NCBI GenBank assembly: GCA_035316885.1
Contig: DATHII010000378.1
Coordinates: 1 to 8,994 of the forward strand
Source: DASRTE01 sp035316885
GTDB taxonomy: Bacteria > Actinomycetota > Actinomycetes > Jiangellales > Jiangellaceae
DNA length: 8,994 bases
Reading direction: 5' to 3'
Shown piece by piece: positions 1 to 6,253 of this stretch. The notes below the pieces were generated by a model that was not told the DNA's origin, searched no databases, and was given only the letters and a program-made list of their open reading frames with translations. Position 1 is the stretch's first letter. Each line of letters starts with the position of its first letter. The translations under genes were made by a program, and so were the position numbers.

Positions 1-27
1 CAGCCCGGCCGGTACCTCGACAACCAC

Positions 28-1149
28 TCAGCGCCGTCCCAGGACGACCAGGTCGTCACGGTGGACAACCTCGCGCTCGTAGCCGGGCCCCATCTCTCGG
101 GCCAGGTCGTGGGTGGACCGGCCGAGCAGGAACGGCAGTTCAACCGAGTCGAAGTTGACCAGTCCGCGTGCGACCGCGCGGCCGGACTCGTCGAGGAGGT
201 CGACCGGGTCGCCGGCCGAGAAGGTGCCGTCGACGGCGGTGATGCCAGCTGGCAGCAACGAGAGCCGCCGCTCCACCACCGCGCGCACGGCACCGCCGTC
301 GAGGTGCAGTTGCCCCAGACCGCTGGTCGCGTGCTCGAGCCACAGCAGCCGCGTGGATCGCCGGCCGGCGCGAGGGCGGAACCACGTCCCGACTGCCACG
401 CCGGAAAGGGCCGCCGCGGCCTCGGTGGCCGAGGCGAGGACGACATCGATGCCCGAACCGGTGGCGATTCGCGCGGCGTCGACCTTCGTCTGCATGCCAC
501 CGCTGCCCACGCCGGAGCGACCGGTGCGACCGATCTGCAACCCGTCGAGGTCGGAGAGGTCGCCGATCTCGGCGATTCGGCTCGCCCCTGGCCGGCGCGG
601 GTCGCCGTCGTAGAGGCCGTCGACGTCGGAGAGCAGCACCAACGCGTCAGCATGGACGAGTTGCGCCACGAGCGCGGCGAGCCGGTCGTTGTCGCCGAAG
701 CGGATCTCGTGGGTCGCCACGGTGTCGTTCTCGTTGACGACGGGCAGGACCCCGAGCGCGAGCAGCTTGTGCAGCGTGCGATAGGCGTTGCGGTAGTGCG
801 AGCGACGGGTCATGTCGTCGACGGTGAGGAGCACCTGCCCCACCTTCAGCCCGTGGGTGGCGAACTCCTCGGAATAACGGGCTACCAGCAACCCCTGTCC
901 GACGCTCGCAGCGGCCTGCTGAGTCGAGAGGTCGCGAGGCCGGCGGGCCAGGCCGAGGGGAGCGAGCCCCGCCGCGATCGCACCCGAGGAGACCAGGACG
1001 ACTTCGCGGCCGGCCGCACGCGCAGCGGCCAGCACCTCGACCAGGGCCGTGACCCGCGTCACGTCCAGCCCGCCGGCGGTCGTGGTCAGCGACGACGAAC
1101 CGACCTTCACCACGATCCGTCGCGCGTCGACCAGCGCCGCGCGGGTCAT
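28..1149 (-). CDS. proB: Glutamate 5-kinase (ProB) with C-terminal PUA domain
   Basis: Glutamate 5-kinase phosphorylates L-glutamate with ATP, the first step of proline synthesis in the cytoplasm. The 373-residue product is close to the E. coli length (about 367). The amino-acid-kinase domain spans roughly residues 10-255: a phosphate-binding KVGSSS at 15-20, VSSGAIAAG at 53-61, the glutamate-binding loop NENDT at 139-143, FGDND at 151-155, SDVDGLYDGDP at 174-184 and GVGSGGMQTKVDAA at 213-226. The rest, about 275-370, fits the PUA domain found in most ProB proteins. I chose the ATG at 1149 because it begins just before the conserved kinase core; the longer open frame upstream runs antisense-like through obg and is Arg/Gly-rich. 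The ATG overlaps the obg stop as ATGA, so translation is probably coupled to obg. Feedback inhibition by proline is known for the family but cannot be read here. proA is not visible in the 27 bases beyond the stop. Confidence 0.97.
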   Translation of the reverse strand: MTRAALVDARRIVVKVGSSSLTTTAGGLDVTRVTALVEVLAAARAAGREVVLVSSGAIAAGLAPLGLARRPRDLSTQQAAASVGQGLLVARYSEEFATHGLKVGQVLLTVDDMTRRSHYRNAYRTLHKLLALGVLPVVNENDTVATHEIRFGDNDRLAALVAQLVHADALVLLSDVDGLYDGDPRRPGASRIAEIGDLSDLDGLQIGRTGRSGVGSGGMQTKVDAARIATGSGIDVVLASATEAAAALSGVAVGTWFRPRAGRRSTRLLWLEHATSGLGQLHLDGGAVRAVVERRLSLLPAGITAVDGTFSAGDPVDLLDESGRAVARGLVNFDSVELPFLLGRSTHDLAREMGPGYEREVVHRDDLVVLGRR

Positions 1150-2510
1150 TCCCGGCGCCCGTCGAGGCGACGGTCGGAGCCACGGGGACCGTGGAGCAAC
1201 TCGGCGCCTGCCTGGATCGTCGGCTCCCAGTCGAACACGACACCGTCGTCCCCACCGATGACGACCTCGGCCCCGACGGAGGCGCCCGCCTCCAGGAGCT
1301 TCTCCTCTACGCCGAGCCGGGCCAGCCGGTCGCCGAGGTAGCCCACGGCCTCGTCGTTGGCGAAGTCGGTCTGGCGGACCCACCGCTCAGGCTTGGCGCC
1401 GCGCACCCGGAACCGCTCCCCCTCACGCTTGACCGTGAATCCGGCGTCGTCGACCGCCACCGGGCGCAGCACCAGCCGCGTGCGCTCCGGCGCCGGCTTC
1501 GCCGCCCGGGCCGCCGATACCACCTCGGCCATCGCGAACGTCAGGTCGCGCAGCCCCTCGTGCGTCGCAGCCGACACCGGCACCACGCGCCAACCGCGCC
1601 CCTCGAGGTCGGGCTTGACCATCTCGGCCAGGTCGCGCGCGTCAGGGACGTCGATCTTGTTGAGGGCGACCAGCCTGGGGCGGTCGGCCAGTCCCCCGTA
1701 GGACGCCAACTCGGCCTCGACGACGTCGATGTCGGCGATCGGGTCGCGCCCGGGCTCCATGGTGGCGCAGTCGACGACGTGCACGAGCGCGCTGCACCGT
1801 TCGACGTGACGCAGGAACTCGTGACCCAGGCCGCGGCCCTCACTCGCGCCCTCGATCAGCCCGGGCACGTCGGCAACGGTGAAGCGCACCTCACCTGCGT
1901 CGACGACCCCGAGGTTGGGCACCAGGGTGGTAAACGGGTAGTCGGCGATCTTGGGCCTGGCAGCCGAGATCGCCGCGACGAGGCTGGACTTGCCGGCGCT
2001 CGGGAAGCCCACGAAGCCGACGTCGGCCACGCTCTTGAGCTCGACGACGACGTCGAGGTCCTGGCCGGGCACCCCGAGGAGCGCGAATCCCGGGGCGCGT
2101 CGCCTCGTGCTGGCCAGGGCCGCGTTGCCCAGCCCGCCGCGACCGCCTTGGGCCACGACGAACCGCGTTCCGGCACCGACCAGGTCGACCAGGACCTCAC
2201 CCTCGAGCGTGGTGACGACGGTGCCGTCCGGGACGGGGAGGACCACATCGGCACCGTGCGCGCCGTCGCGGTTGTCGCCCTGCCCGGGCGCGCCGTTGCC
2301 GGCCCGGCGGTGCGGCGAGCGGTGGTAGTCGAGCAACGTCGTGGTGTTCGAGTCCACGACGAGGACGACGTCACCGCCGTTGCCGCCGTTGCCGCCGTTT
2401 GGTCCGCCGAGCGGCTTGAACTTCTCGCGCCGTATCGACACACAGCCGTGTCCACCGTTGCCGGCCGCGAGATGGAGGACGACGCGGTCGACGAACGAGG
2501 GGATGGCCAT
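1146..2510 (-). CDS. obg: Obg family GTPase (ObgE/CgtA)
   Basis: This is an essential-type GTPase that acts in late assembly of the 50S subunit and in stress responses. The 454-residue protein has the three parts expected of an actinobacterial Obg. The glycine-rich Obg fold covers residues 1-158, with FKPLGGPNGGNGGNGGD near 31-47. The G domain covers about 160-335: G1 GFPSAGKSS 168-176, G2 TT at 194-195, G3 DVPG 214-217, G4 NKID 284-287 and G5 SAA 313-315. A C-terminal OCT domain spans about 345-430. The ATG at 2510 is supported by the conserved N-terminus (AIPSFVDRV) and by a strong Shine-Dalgarno 6 nt upstream. It follows rpmA by 98 bp, the usual bL21-bL27-Obg order, which fits its ribosome role. 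The stop overlaps the proB start by 4 bp. Nothing is missing from the GTPase motifs. Confidence 0.98.
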   Translation of the reverse strand: MAIPSFVDRVVLHLAAGNGGHGCVSIRREKFKPLGGPNGGNGGNGGDVVLVVDSNTTTLLDYHRSPHRRAGNGAPGQGDNRDGAHGADVVLPVPDGTVVTTLEGEVLVDLVGAGTRFVVAQGGRGGLGNAALASTRRRAPGFALLGVPGQDLDVVVELKSVADVGFVGFPSAGKSSLVAAISAARPKIADYPFTTLVPNLGVVDAGEVRFTVADVPGLIEGASEGRGLGHEFLRHVERCSALVHVVDCATMEPGRDPIADIDVVEAELASYGGLADRPRLVALNKIDVPDARDLAEMVKPDLEGRGWRVVPVSAATHEGLRDLTFAMAEVVSAARAAKPAPERTRLVLRPVAVDDAGFTVKREGERFRVRGAKPERWVRQTDFANDEAVGYLGDRLARLGVEEKLLEAGASVGAEVVIGGDDGVVFDWEPTIQAGAELLHGPRGSDRRLDGRRE

Positions 2511-2516
2511 CTCCGC

Positions 2517-2523
2517 ACCTCCT
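2517..2523 (-). promoter_or_regulatory. Strong Shine-Dalgarno of obg
   Basis: On the minus strand this reads AGGAGGT, 6 nt before the obg ATG. It is the best ribosome binding site in the window and fixes the obg start. Its strength suggests that obg is initiated independently of rpmA, unlike proB, whose start overlaps the obg stop. Confidence 0.85.
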
Positions 2524-2542
2524 CTCCCGCGCCGGATGTGTG

Positions 2543-2578
2543 CGAGGGCGGGCTGGTCAGCTGACCAGCCCGCCCTCG
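2543..2578 (-). terminator. Perfect 36-bp palindrome between rpmA and obg (possible attenuator)
   Basis: Two 18-nt arms meet at 2560/2561 with no spacer and no mismatch. In RNA this gives about a 16-bp, very GC-rich stem with a minimal loop. It starts 30 nt after the rpmA stop and ends 32 nt before the obg ATG, close to the obg Shine-Dalgarno. No T-rich tract follows on the minus strand, so it is not a classical intrinsic terminator. Actinobacterial terminators often lack a U-tract, however. I infer partial termination or 3'-end protection of the ribosomal protein mRNA; a dyad binding site for a regulator is an alternative. Confidence 0.5.
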
Positions 2579-2608
2579 GTTGTCCTGCCTATGCCGCCCG
2601 GGAGGAGG

Positions 2609-2866
2609 TCACTCCGCCGCCGGGACGATGCTGACGACCCTGCGGCCACGCTTGACACCGAACTCCACAGCGCCGGCAGTGGTGGCGAACAGGGTGTCGT
2701 CACCCCCGCGGCCGACGTTGTCGCCCGGGTGGAAATGGGTGCCGCGCTGGCGCACGATGATCTCGCCGGCCTGGACCACCTGGCCGCCGTAGCGCTTGAC
2801 GCCCAGCCGCTGGGAGTTGGAGTCGCGCCCGTTCCGCGTGGACGAGGCGCCCTTCTTGTGAGCCAT
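2609..2866 (-). CDS. rpmA: 50S ribosomal protein bL27
   Basis: bL27 is a large-subunit protein whose N-terminal tail reaches towards the peptidyl transferase centre. The 85-residue product begins AHKKGASSTRNGRDS after Met and contains the typical core QRLGVKRYGGQ (19-29), then RQRGTHFHPGDNVGRGGDDTLFA (39-61) and VEFGVKRGRR further on. Length and order match the family. There is no cleavable N-terminal extension of the kind seen in Firmicutes, as expected for actinobacteria. The gene begins 9 bp after the rplU stop. Its Shine-Dalgarno (AGGAAG) overlaps that stop codon, so the two ribosomal proteins are probably translated together. Confidence 0.98.
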   Translation of the reverse strand: MAHKKGASSTRNGRDSNSQRLGVKRYGGQVVQAGEIIVRQRGTHFHPGDNVGRGGDDTLFATTAGAVEFGVKRGRRVVSIVPAAE

Positions 2867-2875
2867 GGCCGCTTC

Positions 2876-3190
2876 CTACTTCGTGGTCTCGATGCCGGTG
2901 ACCTTGACCTGGGTGTACTTCTGGCGGTGCCCCAGGTGACGGCGGTAGCCGGTCTTGTTCTTGAAACGCAGGATCTCGATCTTCGGACCCTTGGTGGCGC
3001 CGAGGATCTCGGCGGTGACGGAGACCTTCTTCAGCTTCTTGGCGTCAGATGTCACCGTCTCACCGTCGACGAGCAGGACTGCCGGCAGCGACACGGTCGC
3101 ACCGACATCGCCGTCGCGACGATCGACCTCGATGACGTCGCCGACGGCTACCTTCTGCTGGCCGCCGCCGCTGCGGACGATCGCGTACAC
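2876..3190 (-). CDS. rplU: 50S ribosomal protein bL21 (GTG start)
   Basis: bL21 binds 23S rRNA in the large subunit. The 104-residue product (E. coli about 103) starts YAIVRSGGGQQKVAVGD after the initiator. It ends with the RNA-binding C-terminal region holding KIEILRFKNKTGYRRHLGHR (about residues 69-88) and the final QVKVTGI. I take the GTG at 3190 as the start because bL21 proteins begin at M-YAIV. The frame is open back to 3271, but the extra 27 residues are Pro/Ser-rich, unlike the family, and run across the predicted transcription start. The Shine-Dalgarno is weak (purine-rich GAGTGAG about 8 nt upstream). It is first in the rplU-rpmA-obg-proB transcript predicted from the promoter at 3276-3305. 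Confidence 0.97.
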   Translation of the reverse strand: MYAIVRSGGGQQKVAVGDVIEVDRRDGDVGATVSLPAVLLVDGETVTSDAKKLKKVSVTAEILGATKGPKIEILRFKNKTGYRRHLGHRQKYTQVKVTGIETTK

Positions 3191-3254
3191 CGCGGGCTCA
3201 CTCTCGCTCGGAGGGTCGGACGCGCAGCCACCCGGGGGCGAGCGCACGGAAGTG

Positions 3255-3269
3255 GGCGCGAGGCGCGCC
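3255..3269 (-). promoter_or_regulatory. GC hairpin at the predicted 5' end of the rplU leader
   Basis: On the minus strand the sequence GGCGCG-CCT-CGCGCC forms a 6-bp stem with a 3-nt loop. The start point predicted from the -10 box at 3276-3281 is about 3269, so this hairpin would sit at the extreme 5' end of a leader of about 79 nt that ends at the rplU GTG. A 5' hairpin could protect the mRNA from 5'-end-dependent decay by RNase E, or be part of an autoregulatory ribosomal-protein leader. I recognise no named leader family here. In GC-rich DNA such a short stem can arise by chance. Confidence 0.3.
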
Positions 3270-3275
3270 AATGCA

Positions 3276-3305
3276 AGAATACGGATCCGGCTGCGCCCGG
3301 GTCAA
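3276..3305 (-). promoter_or_regulatory. Sigma-70-type promoter for rplU-rpmA-obg-proB
   Basis: On the minus strand a -35 TTGACC (3305-3300) is followed by an 18-bp spacer and a -10 TATTCT (3281-3276). The -35 matches consensus at 5 of 6 positions and the -10 at 4 of 6, including the key TA...T. It lies in the 140-bp gap between rne and rplU, which is otherwise very GC-rich, and predicts a start near 3269, 79 nt before the rplU GTG. It would uncouple ribosomal protein synthesis from rne. Position and match are seen directly; activity is inferred. Confidence 0.6.
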
Positions 3306-3330
3306 ACCGTCGTCCCGCAGCCATTGAGGC

Positions 3331-5775
3331 TCAGCCGGTTGCGCCGACCTGTTCGGTCGCGACTGCCGGCTCACCCGCCGGGCGCTGTGCCCGCCGCCGT
3401 GAGCGACGAGGTGGAGCCGCGGGCTCCGGCGTCACCTCTTCGGCCGGGGCAGTGGGTTCACTACGGCGACGCCGGCCCCTGCGACTTCCGCCACCCGTGT
3501 CAGTGCCGGATTCCGGCGAGCTCGGGGCCGACTCCACCGGCTCGTGATGGATGATCACGCCCCGGCCCCTACAGGTCTCACACGGCTCGCTGAAGGCCTC
3601 GAGCAGGTCGACGCCGATCCGCTTGCGGGTCATCTGGACGAGGCCGAGCGAGGTGACCTCTGCCACCTGGTGCTTGGTGCGGTCGCGGCCCAGGCACTCG
3701 ACCAGCCGCCGCAGCACGAGATCGCGGTTCGCCTCGAGCACCATGTCGATGAAGTCGATCACGATGATGCCGCCGATGTCGCGCAGCCTGAGCTGGCGCA
3801 CAATCTCCTCGGCCGCCTCGAGGTTGTTCTTCGTCACGGTCTCCTCGAGATTGCCCCCGGAGCCGGTGAACTTGCCGGTGTTGACGTCGACGACCGTCAT
3901 CGCCTCGGTCCGATCGATCACCAGCGAGCCGCCGCTGGGTAGCCAGACCTTCCGGTCCAGCGCCTTCGCGATCTGCTCGTCGATGCGGTGGGCTGCGAAG
4001 ACATCGCCGTCGCCGGTCCAGCGCTCGAGCCGGTCCCGCAGGGACGACGCGACATAGGACACGTACGACTCGATGGTGTCCCAGGCGTCGTCGCCCGAGA
4101 CGACGAGCTTGGAGAAGTCCTCGTTGAACAGGTCACGAACGACCTTGATCGCCAGGTCGGGCTCGCCGTAGAGCAACTGCGGAGCGTTGCCGGACGACTT
4201 CTTGACGATGTCCTCCCACTGCGCGCGCAGCCGGCTGACGTCGTTGGTCAACTCCTCCTCCGACGCACCCTCCGCGGCTGTACGGACGATCACGCCCGAG
4301 TCCTCCGGGACGACCTCCTTGAGGATCGTCTTCAGCCGGGTGCGCTCGGTGTCGGGCAGCTTTCGGCTGATCCCGCTCATCGAGCCGCCTGGGACGAAGA
4401 CGACGTAGCGGCCGGGCAGGCTGACCTGTCCGGTAAGCCGGGCGCCCTTGTTCCCGATCGGGTCCTTGGTGACCTGCACGAGCACCGACTGACCGGACTT
4501 GAGGACCTCCTCGATCCGGCGCGGGCCGTCGGGCTTGCCCAGCCCGGCCCAGTCGACCTCGCCGGCGTAGAGAATGGCATTGCGGCCGCGACCGATGTCG
4601 ATGAACGCGGCCTCCATCGCGGGCAGCACGTTCTGCACCCTGCCGAGGTAGGCGTTGCCCACCATCGACTGCTGGGACGAGCGGCTGACGTAGTGCTCGA
4701 CCAGCACCTCGTCCTCGAGCACCCCGATCTGGATCCGGTCCCCGGTCTGGCGAACCACCATGACTCTGTCGACGGCTTCGCGGCGGGCCAGGAACTCGGC
4801 CTCGCTGATCACCGGTGGGCGACGCCGCCCGGCCTCCCGACCCTCTCGGCGGCGCTGCTTCTTGGCTTCCAGTCGGGTCGAACCCTTGACCGAGGTCACC
4901 TGGTCGCCGGTATCTGCTGCGGGCCGGGCCTCCCGCACGCGGACGACGGTGTCGGGCGGATCGTCGGGCTGCGTCTCGTCGGTGCCGGCGTCTCCCTTGC
5001 GGCGACGGCGCCGACGGCGCCGCCTGGTCGCACCGGTCCCGTCACCGGTGCCCTCGTCGGGTCCCTCCCCTGCTTCCTGGTCGCCGTCATCGGCGGAGTC
5101 GGCGTCGGACCGCTCACCGTCGGCGGGTTCGCCAGCGCCGGGCCGACCGTCGCCGGAGTCGCCGTCGTCGGCGCTGCCCGCCGTGTCGCCAGTGGCCTTC
5201 TTGCGGCGGCCGCGACCTCCGCGGCGGCGCCGCTTCCTCGGGCTGTCGTCGGTGTCGGACTCGTCGTCGTCGATCTCGGTCGCCGGGGCGGCGGCGTCCA
5301 CCGCGTCGTCCTCGCGGGCCACGCGCTTCGTCGCCGCCCTGGCCGGACGTGCCTGCGCCTCGGCGGCGGTGAACTGCGGCGCTTGGAACAGGACCGGCAC
5401 GCCCGGCGCGGAAGCGACCCCGGGCGTGGTCTCTGCGGAGATCACGGCAGTGTCGACGGGCGTGGCATCTGCCTTCTTACGCGTCCGTCGCGCCGGCTTG
5501 TCGGGCGCAGCTGCCGCGACGTCGGCGGCCGGGACCGTCGCCTTCGTGCGAGCGCGGCGCGCGCGGGGCGTGGAGGCGCGTTTCGCGTCCCCGTCGGTCG
5601 CGGCCGGACCGGCGGCGCTGCTGTCGGTTGCGGTCGACGCCTCCGGCACATCAGGCGCCGCCGGCGGCCCGGCCGCCCGGCTGGCGGTGCGTCGCCGTCG
5701 CGGCGCAGCTGAAGTGGTGGTGCTGGTGGTGTCGTTGCTGGTTGTGCTGTTTCCTGTGATGTTGCTGTCTTGCAT
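3331..5775 (-). CDS. rne: Ribonuclease E/G family endoribonuclease
   Basis: This endoribonuclease cuts single-stranded A/U-rich RNA in mRNA decay and rRNA/tRNA maturation and probably organises a degradosome. The 814-residue protein has its catalytic core in the middle, as in actinobacterial homologues. Residues 1-325 are low-complexity and disordered: a Ser/Thr start, Ala/Pro and basic stretches, acidic blocks (about 168-180 and 202-247) and Arg-rich blocks (180-193; nine Arg at 251-259). The S1 region lies at about 345-450 (GNAYLGRVQNVLPAMEAAFIDIG, 373-395). The DNase I-like catalytic domain carries VVDVNTG with D630 and IVIDFIDM with D674, matching E. coli D303 and D346. The zinc-link motif is PCETCRGRG (C732, C735). 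Residues 741-814 are a basic tail. The ATG at 5775 has GGGAG 9 nt upstream and begins a Ser/Thr-rich, lower-GC stretch; an in-frame start at 5958 would add only Arg/Pro-rich sequence. At 814 residues it is shorter than many actinobacterial homologues, through its flanking arms. Confidence 0.95.
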   Translation of the reverse strand: MQDSNITGNSTTSNDTTSTTTSAAPRRRRTASRAAGPPAAPDVPEASTATDSSAAGPAATDGDAKRASTPRARRARTKATVPAADVAAAAPDKPARRTRKKADATPVDTAVISAETTPGVASAPGVPVLFQAPQFTAAEAQARPARAATKRVAREDDAVDAAAPATEIDDDESDTDDSPRKRRRRGGRGRRKKATGDTAGSADDGDSGDGRPGAGEPADGERSDADSADDGDQEAGEGPDEGTGDGTGATRRRRRRRRRKGDAGTDETQPDDPPDTVVRVREARPAADTGDQVTSVKGSTRLEAKKQRRREGREAGRRRPPVISEAEFLARREAVDRVMVVRQTGDRIQIGVLEDEVLVEHYVSRSSQQSMVGNAYLGRVQNVLPAMEAAFIDIGRGRNAILYAGEVDWAGLGKPDGPRRIEEVLKSGQSVLVQVTKDPIGNKGARLTGQVSLPGRYVVFVPGGSMSGISRKLPDTERTRLKTILKEVVPEDSGVIVRTAAEGASEEELTNDVSRLRAQWEDIVKKSSGNAPQLLYGEPDLAIKVVRDLFNEDFSKLVVSGDDAWDTIESYVSYVASSLRDRLERWTGDGDVFAAHRIDEQIAKALDRKVWLPSGGSLVIDRTEAMTVVDVNTGKFTGSGGNLEETVTKNNLEAAEEIVRQLRLRDIGGIIVIDFIDMVLEANRDLVLRRLVECLGRDRTKHQVAEVTSLGLVQMTRKRIGVDLLEAFSEPCETCRGRGVIIHHEPVESAPSSPESGTDTGGGSRRGRRRRSEPTAPAEEVTPEPAAPPRRSRRRAQRPAGEPAVATEQVGATG

Positions 5776-5995
5776 CCGGGTGCACTCCCGTCGGCCCTGC
5801 CGCGGGGCGCCGCACCGGCGAAGGCGCGTGCTGCTCGCCGCGTCAGGACTCCTGTCGGCCGCCGGCGCCCGTGGCGGGCCCGGCGGAGAAGCCTTCGGTC
5901 GGCGACGTCCTCCGGATCTCACCGTCGGCGAGCTTCGCAGGTCGCACCGCGCCGGCACGCCCAGGCTGGGCGGCGTCGCAGTCGGGCTCTACGGT
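5776..5995 (-). other. rne 5' leader / upstream region
   Basis: This is 220 bp between the rne start and the relic gene fragment. It has no convincing gene: open frames on both strands are Arg/Pro/Ala-rich and match nothing I recognise. It contains the rne Shine-Dalgarno (GGGAG, 5785-5789) and a small inverted repeat GCCCA-N3-TGGGC at 5959-5971. I found no good -35/-10 pair within it on the minus strand, although an ancestral rne promoter may sit here. If transcription starts near 6146, all of it lies in the rne 5' untranslated region. Confidence 0.5.
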
Positions 5996-6148
5996 TCACC
6001 CACCGTGCCGGACGGGTACGCCGGGCGGCCCCTGCGCCAGCCGGGTCCGCCACAGGGCGGTCGGGGGCGGCGCGATGTCAGCCACACGACGGTGTCCGGC
6101 GAGGACGTCGTCGGGTCGGACGGCCGGTGTTCCGTACCGTGCGACCAC
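5996..6148 (-). pseudogene. Relic of the 3' end of a TIGR03936/DUF2344 gene
   Basis: The minus-strand frame ending in TGA at 5996-5998 encodes about 50 residues similar to the C-terminus of the gene at the right edge of the window. RYGTPAVRPDD aligns with RHQTPTVRPDD (8 of 11 identical), then 20 residues (19 in the other gene), then an identical TRLAQGP, then a short tail and a stop. Similarity fades upstream of about 6148, where an AT-rich promoter-like segment begins. No frame further upstream resembles the rest of the family. The tail after TRLAQGP is shorter (9 against 15 residues) and unlike the family. The conserved codons mostly differ at synonymous third positions, so the copies diverged while both encoded protein. 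I read it as the broken end of a former TIGR03936 gene that lay next to rne. A 52-codon ORF from ATG 6154 remains open, so translation as a small peptide is possible. Confidence 0.7.
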
Positions 6149-6152
6149 ATTC

Positions 6153-6161
6153 ATTATCACA
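6153..6161 (-). promoter_or_regulatory. Extended -10 promoter, probably for rne
   Basis: On the minus strand TGT-GATAAT forms an extended -10 element (TGn plus 5 of 6 consensus bases) in an AT-rich island within very GC-rich DNA. No good -35 lies at 16-18 bp; a CTGACA is present at 6186-6181 but 22 bp away. The predicted start is about 6146, giving rne a leader near 370 nt that includes the relic fragment. It abuts the point where similarity to TIGR03936 stops. Direction is inferred from the matched strand and the downstream gene. Confidence 0.45.
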
Positions 6162-6241
6162 CATCGCGGCCGATCCGTGGTGTCAGGCGCAGGCGTGGCA
6201 CGTAGGAGTAGTCCCCCGATGTGGGACCTGGTGCGGGACCA

Positions 6242-6247
6242 TACGGT
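6242..6247 (+). promoter_or_regulatory. -10 element of a possible leaderless ctpE transcript
   Basis: The hexamer TACGGT fits the actinobacterial TANNNT -10 pattern. Its first base is exactly 12 nt and its last base 7 nt before the ATG at 6254, the spacing expected if transcription starts on the A of the start codon. There is no good Shine-Dalgarno directly before that ATG, in keeping with a leaderless mRNA. I see no convincing -35. The hexamer is short, so chance is a real alternative. Confidence 0.4.
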
Positions 6248-6253
6248 TTCCCC

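Noticed and set aside
61..1341. 426-codon rightward open frame opposite proB
   Set aside because: Shadow of proB with no recognisable protein features.
2380..2403. GCCGTTGCC tandem repeats in the obg 5' region
   Set aside because: They encode the conserved Gly-Asn-Gly-Gly repeats of the Obg fold, so they reflect protein sequence, not a DNA element.
1191..2564. 457-codon rightward open frame opposite obg
   Set aside because: Shadow of obg; no family motifs, and it runs across the rpmA-obg palindrome.
3191..3271. 27-residue extension of bL21 from 3271
   Set aside because: bL21 proteins begin at M-YAIV; the extension would start upstream of or at the predicted transcription start.
3289..3322. 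Inverted repeat GGCTGCG-N20-CGCAGCC just after rne as a terminator
   Set aside because: Only a 7-bp stem with a 20-nt loop that contains the rplU -35 box, and no U-tract. Too weak to call.
3988..5712. 574-codon rightward open frame opposite rne
   Set aside because: It lies antisense to the clear RNase E/G gene. Its product is a composition-driven mix without recognisable domains; high GC makes stops rare on the opposite strand.
5776..5958. 61-residue N-terminal extension of RNase E/G from a start at 5958
   Set aside because: Arg/Pro/Ser-rich with no family support, while ATG 5775 has a suitably placed GGGAG and a lower-GC coding start.
6153..6186. CTGACA as the -35 partner of GATAAT upstream of rne
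   Set aside because: The spacer is 22 bp, outside the workable 16-19 range; the extended -10 alone is the better reading.
6221..6253. Upstream GTG start for ctpE
   Set aside because: The Shine-Dalgarno (AGGAG) is 12 nt away, the added residues are Gly/Pro, and the leaderless -10 fits ATG 6254 better. It cannot be fully excluded.
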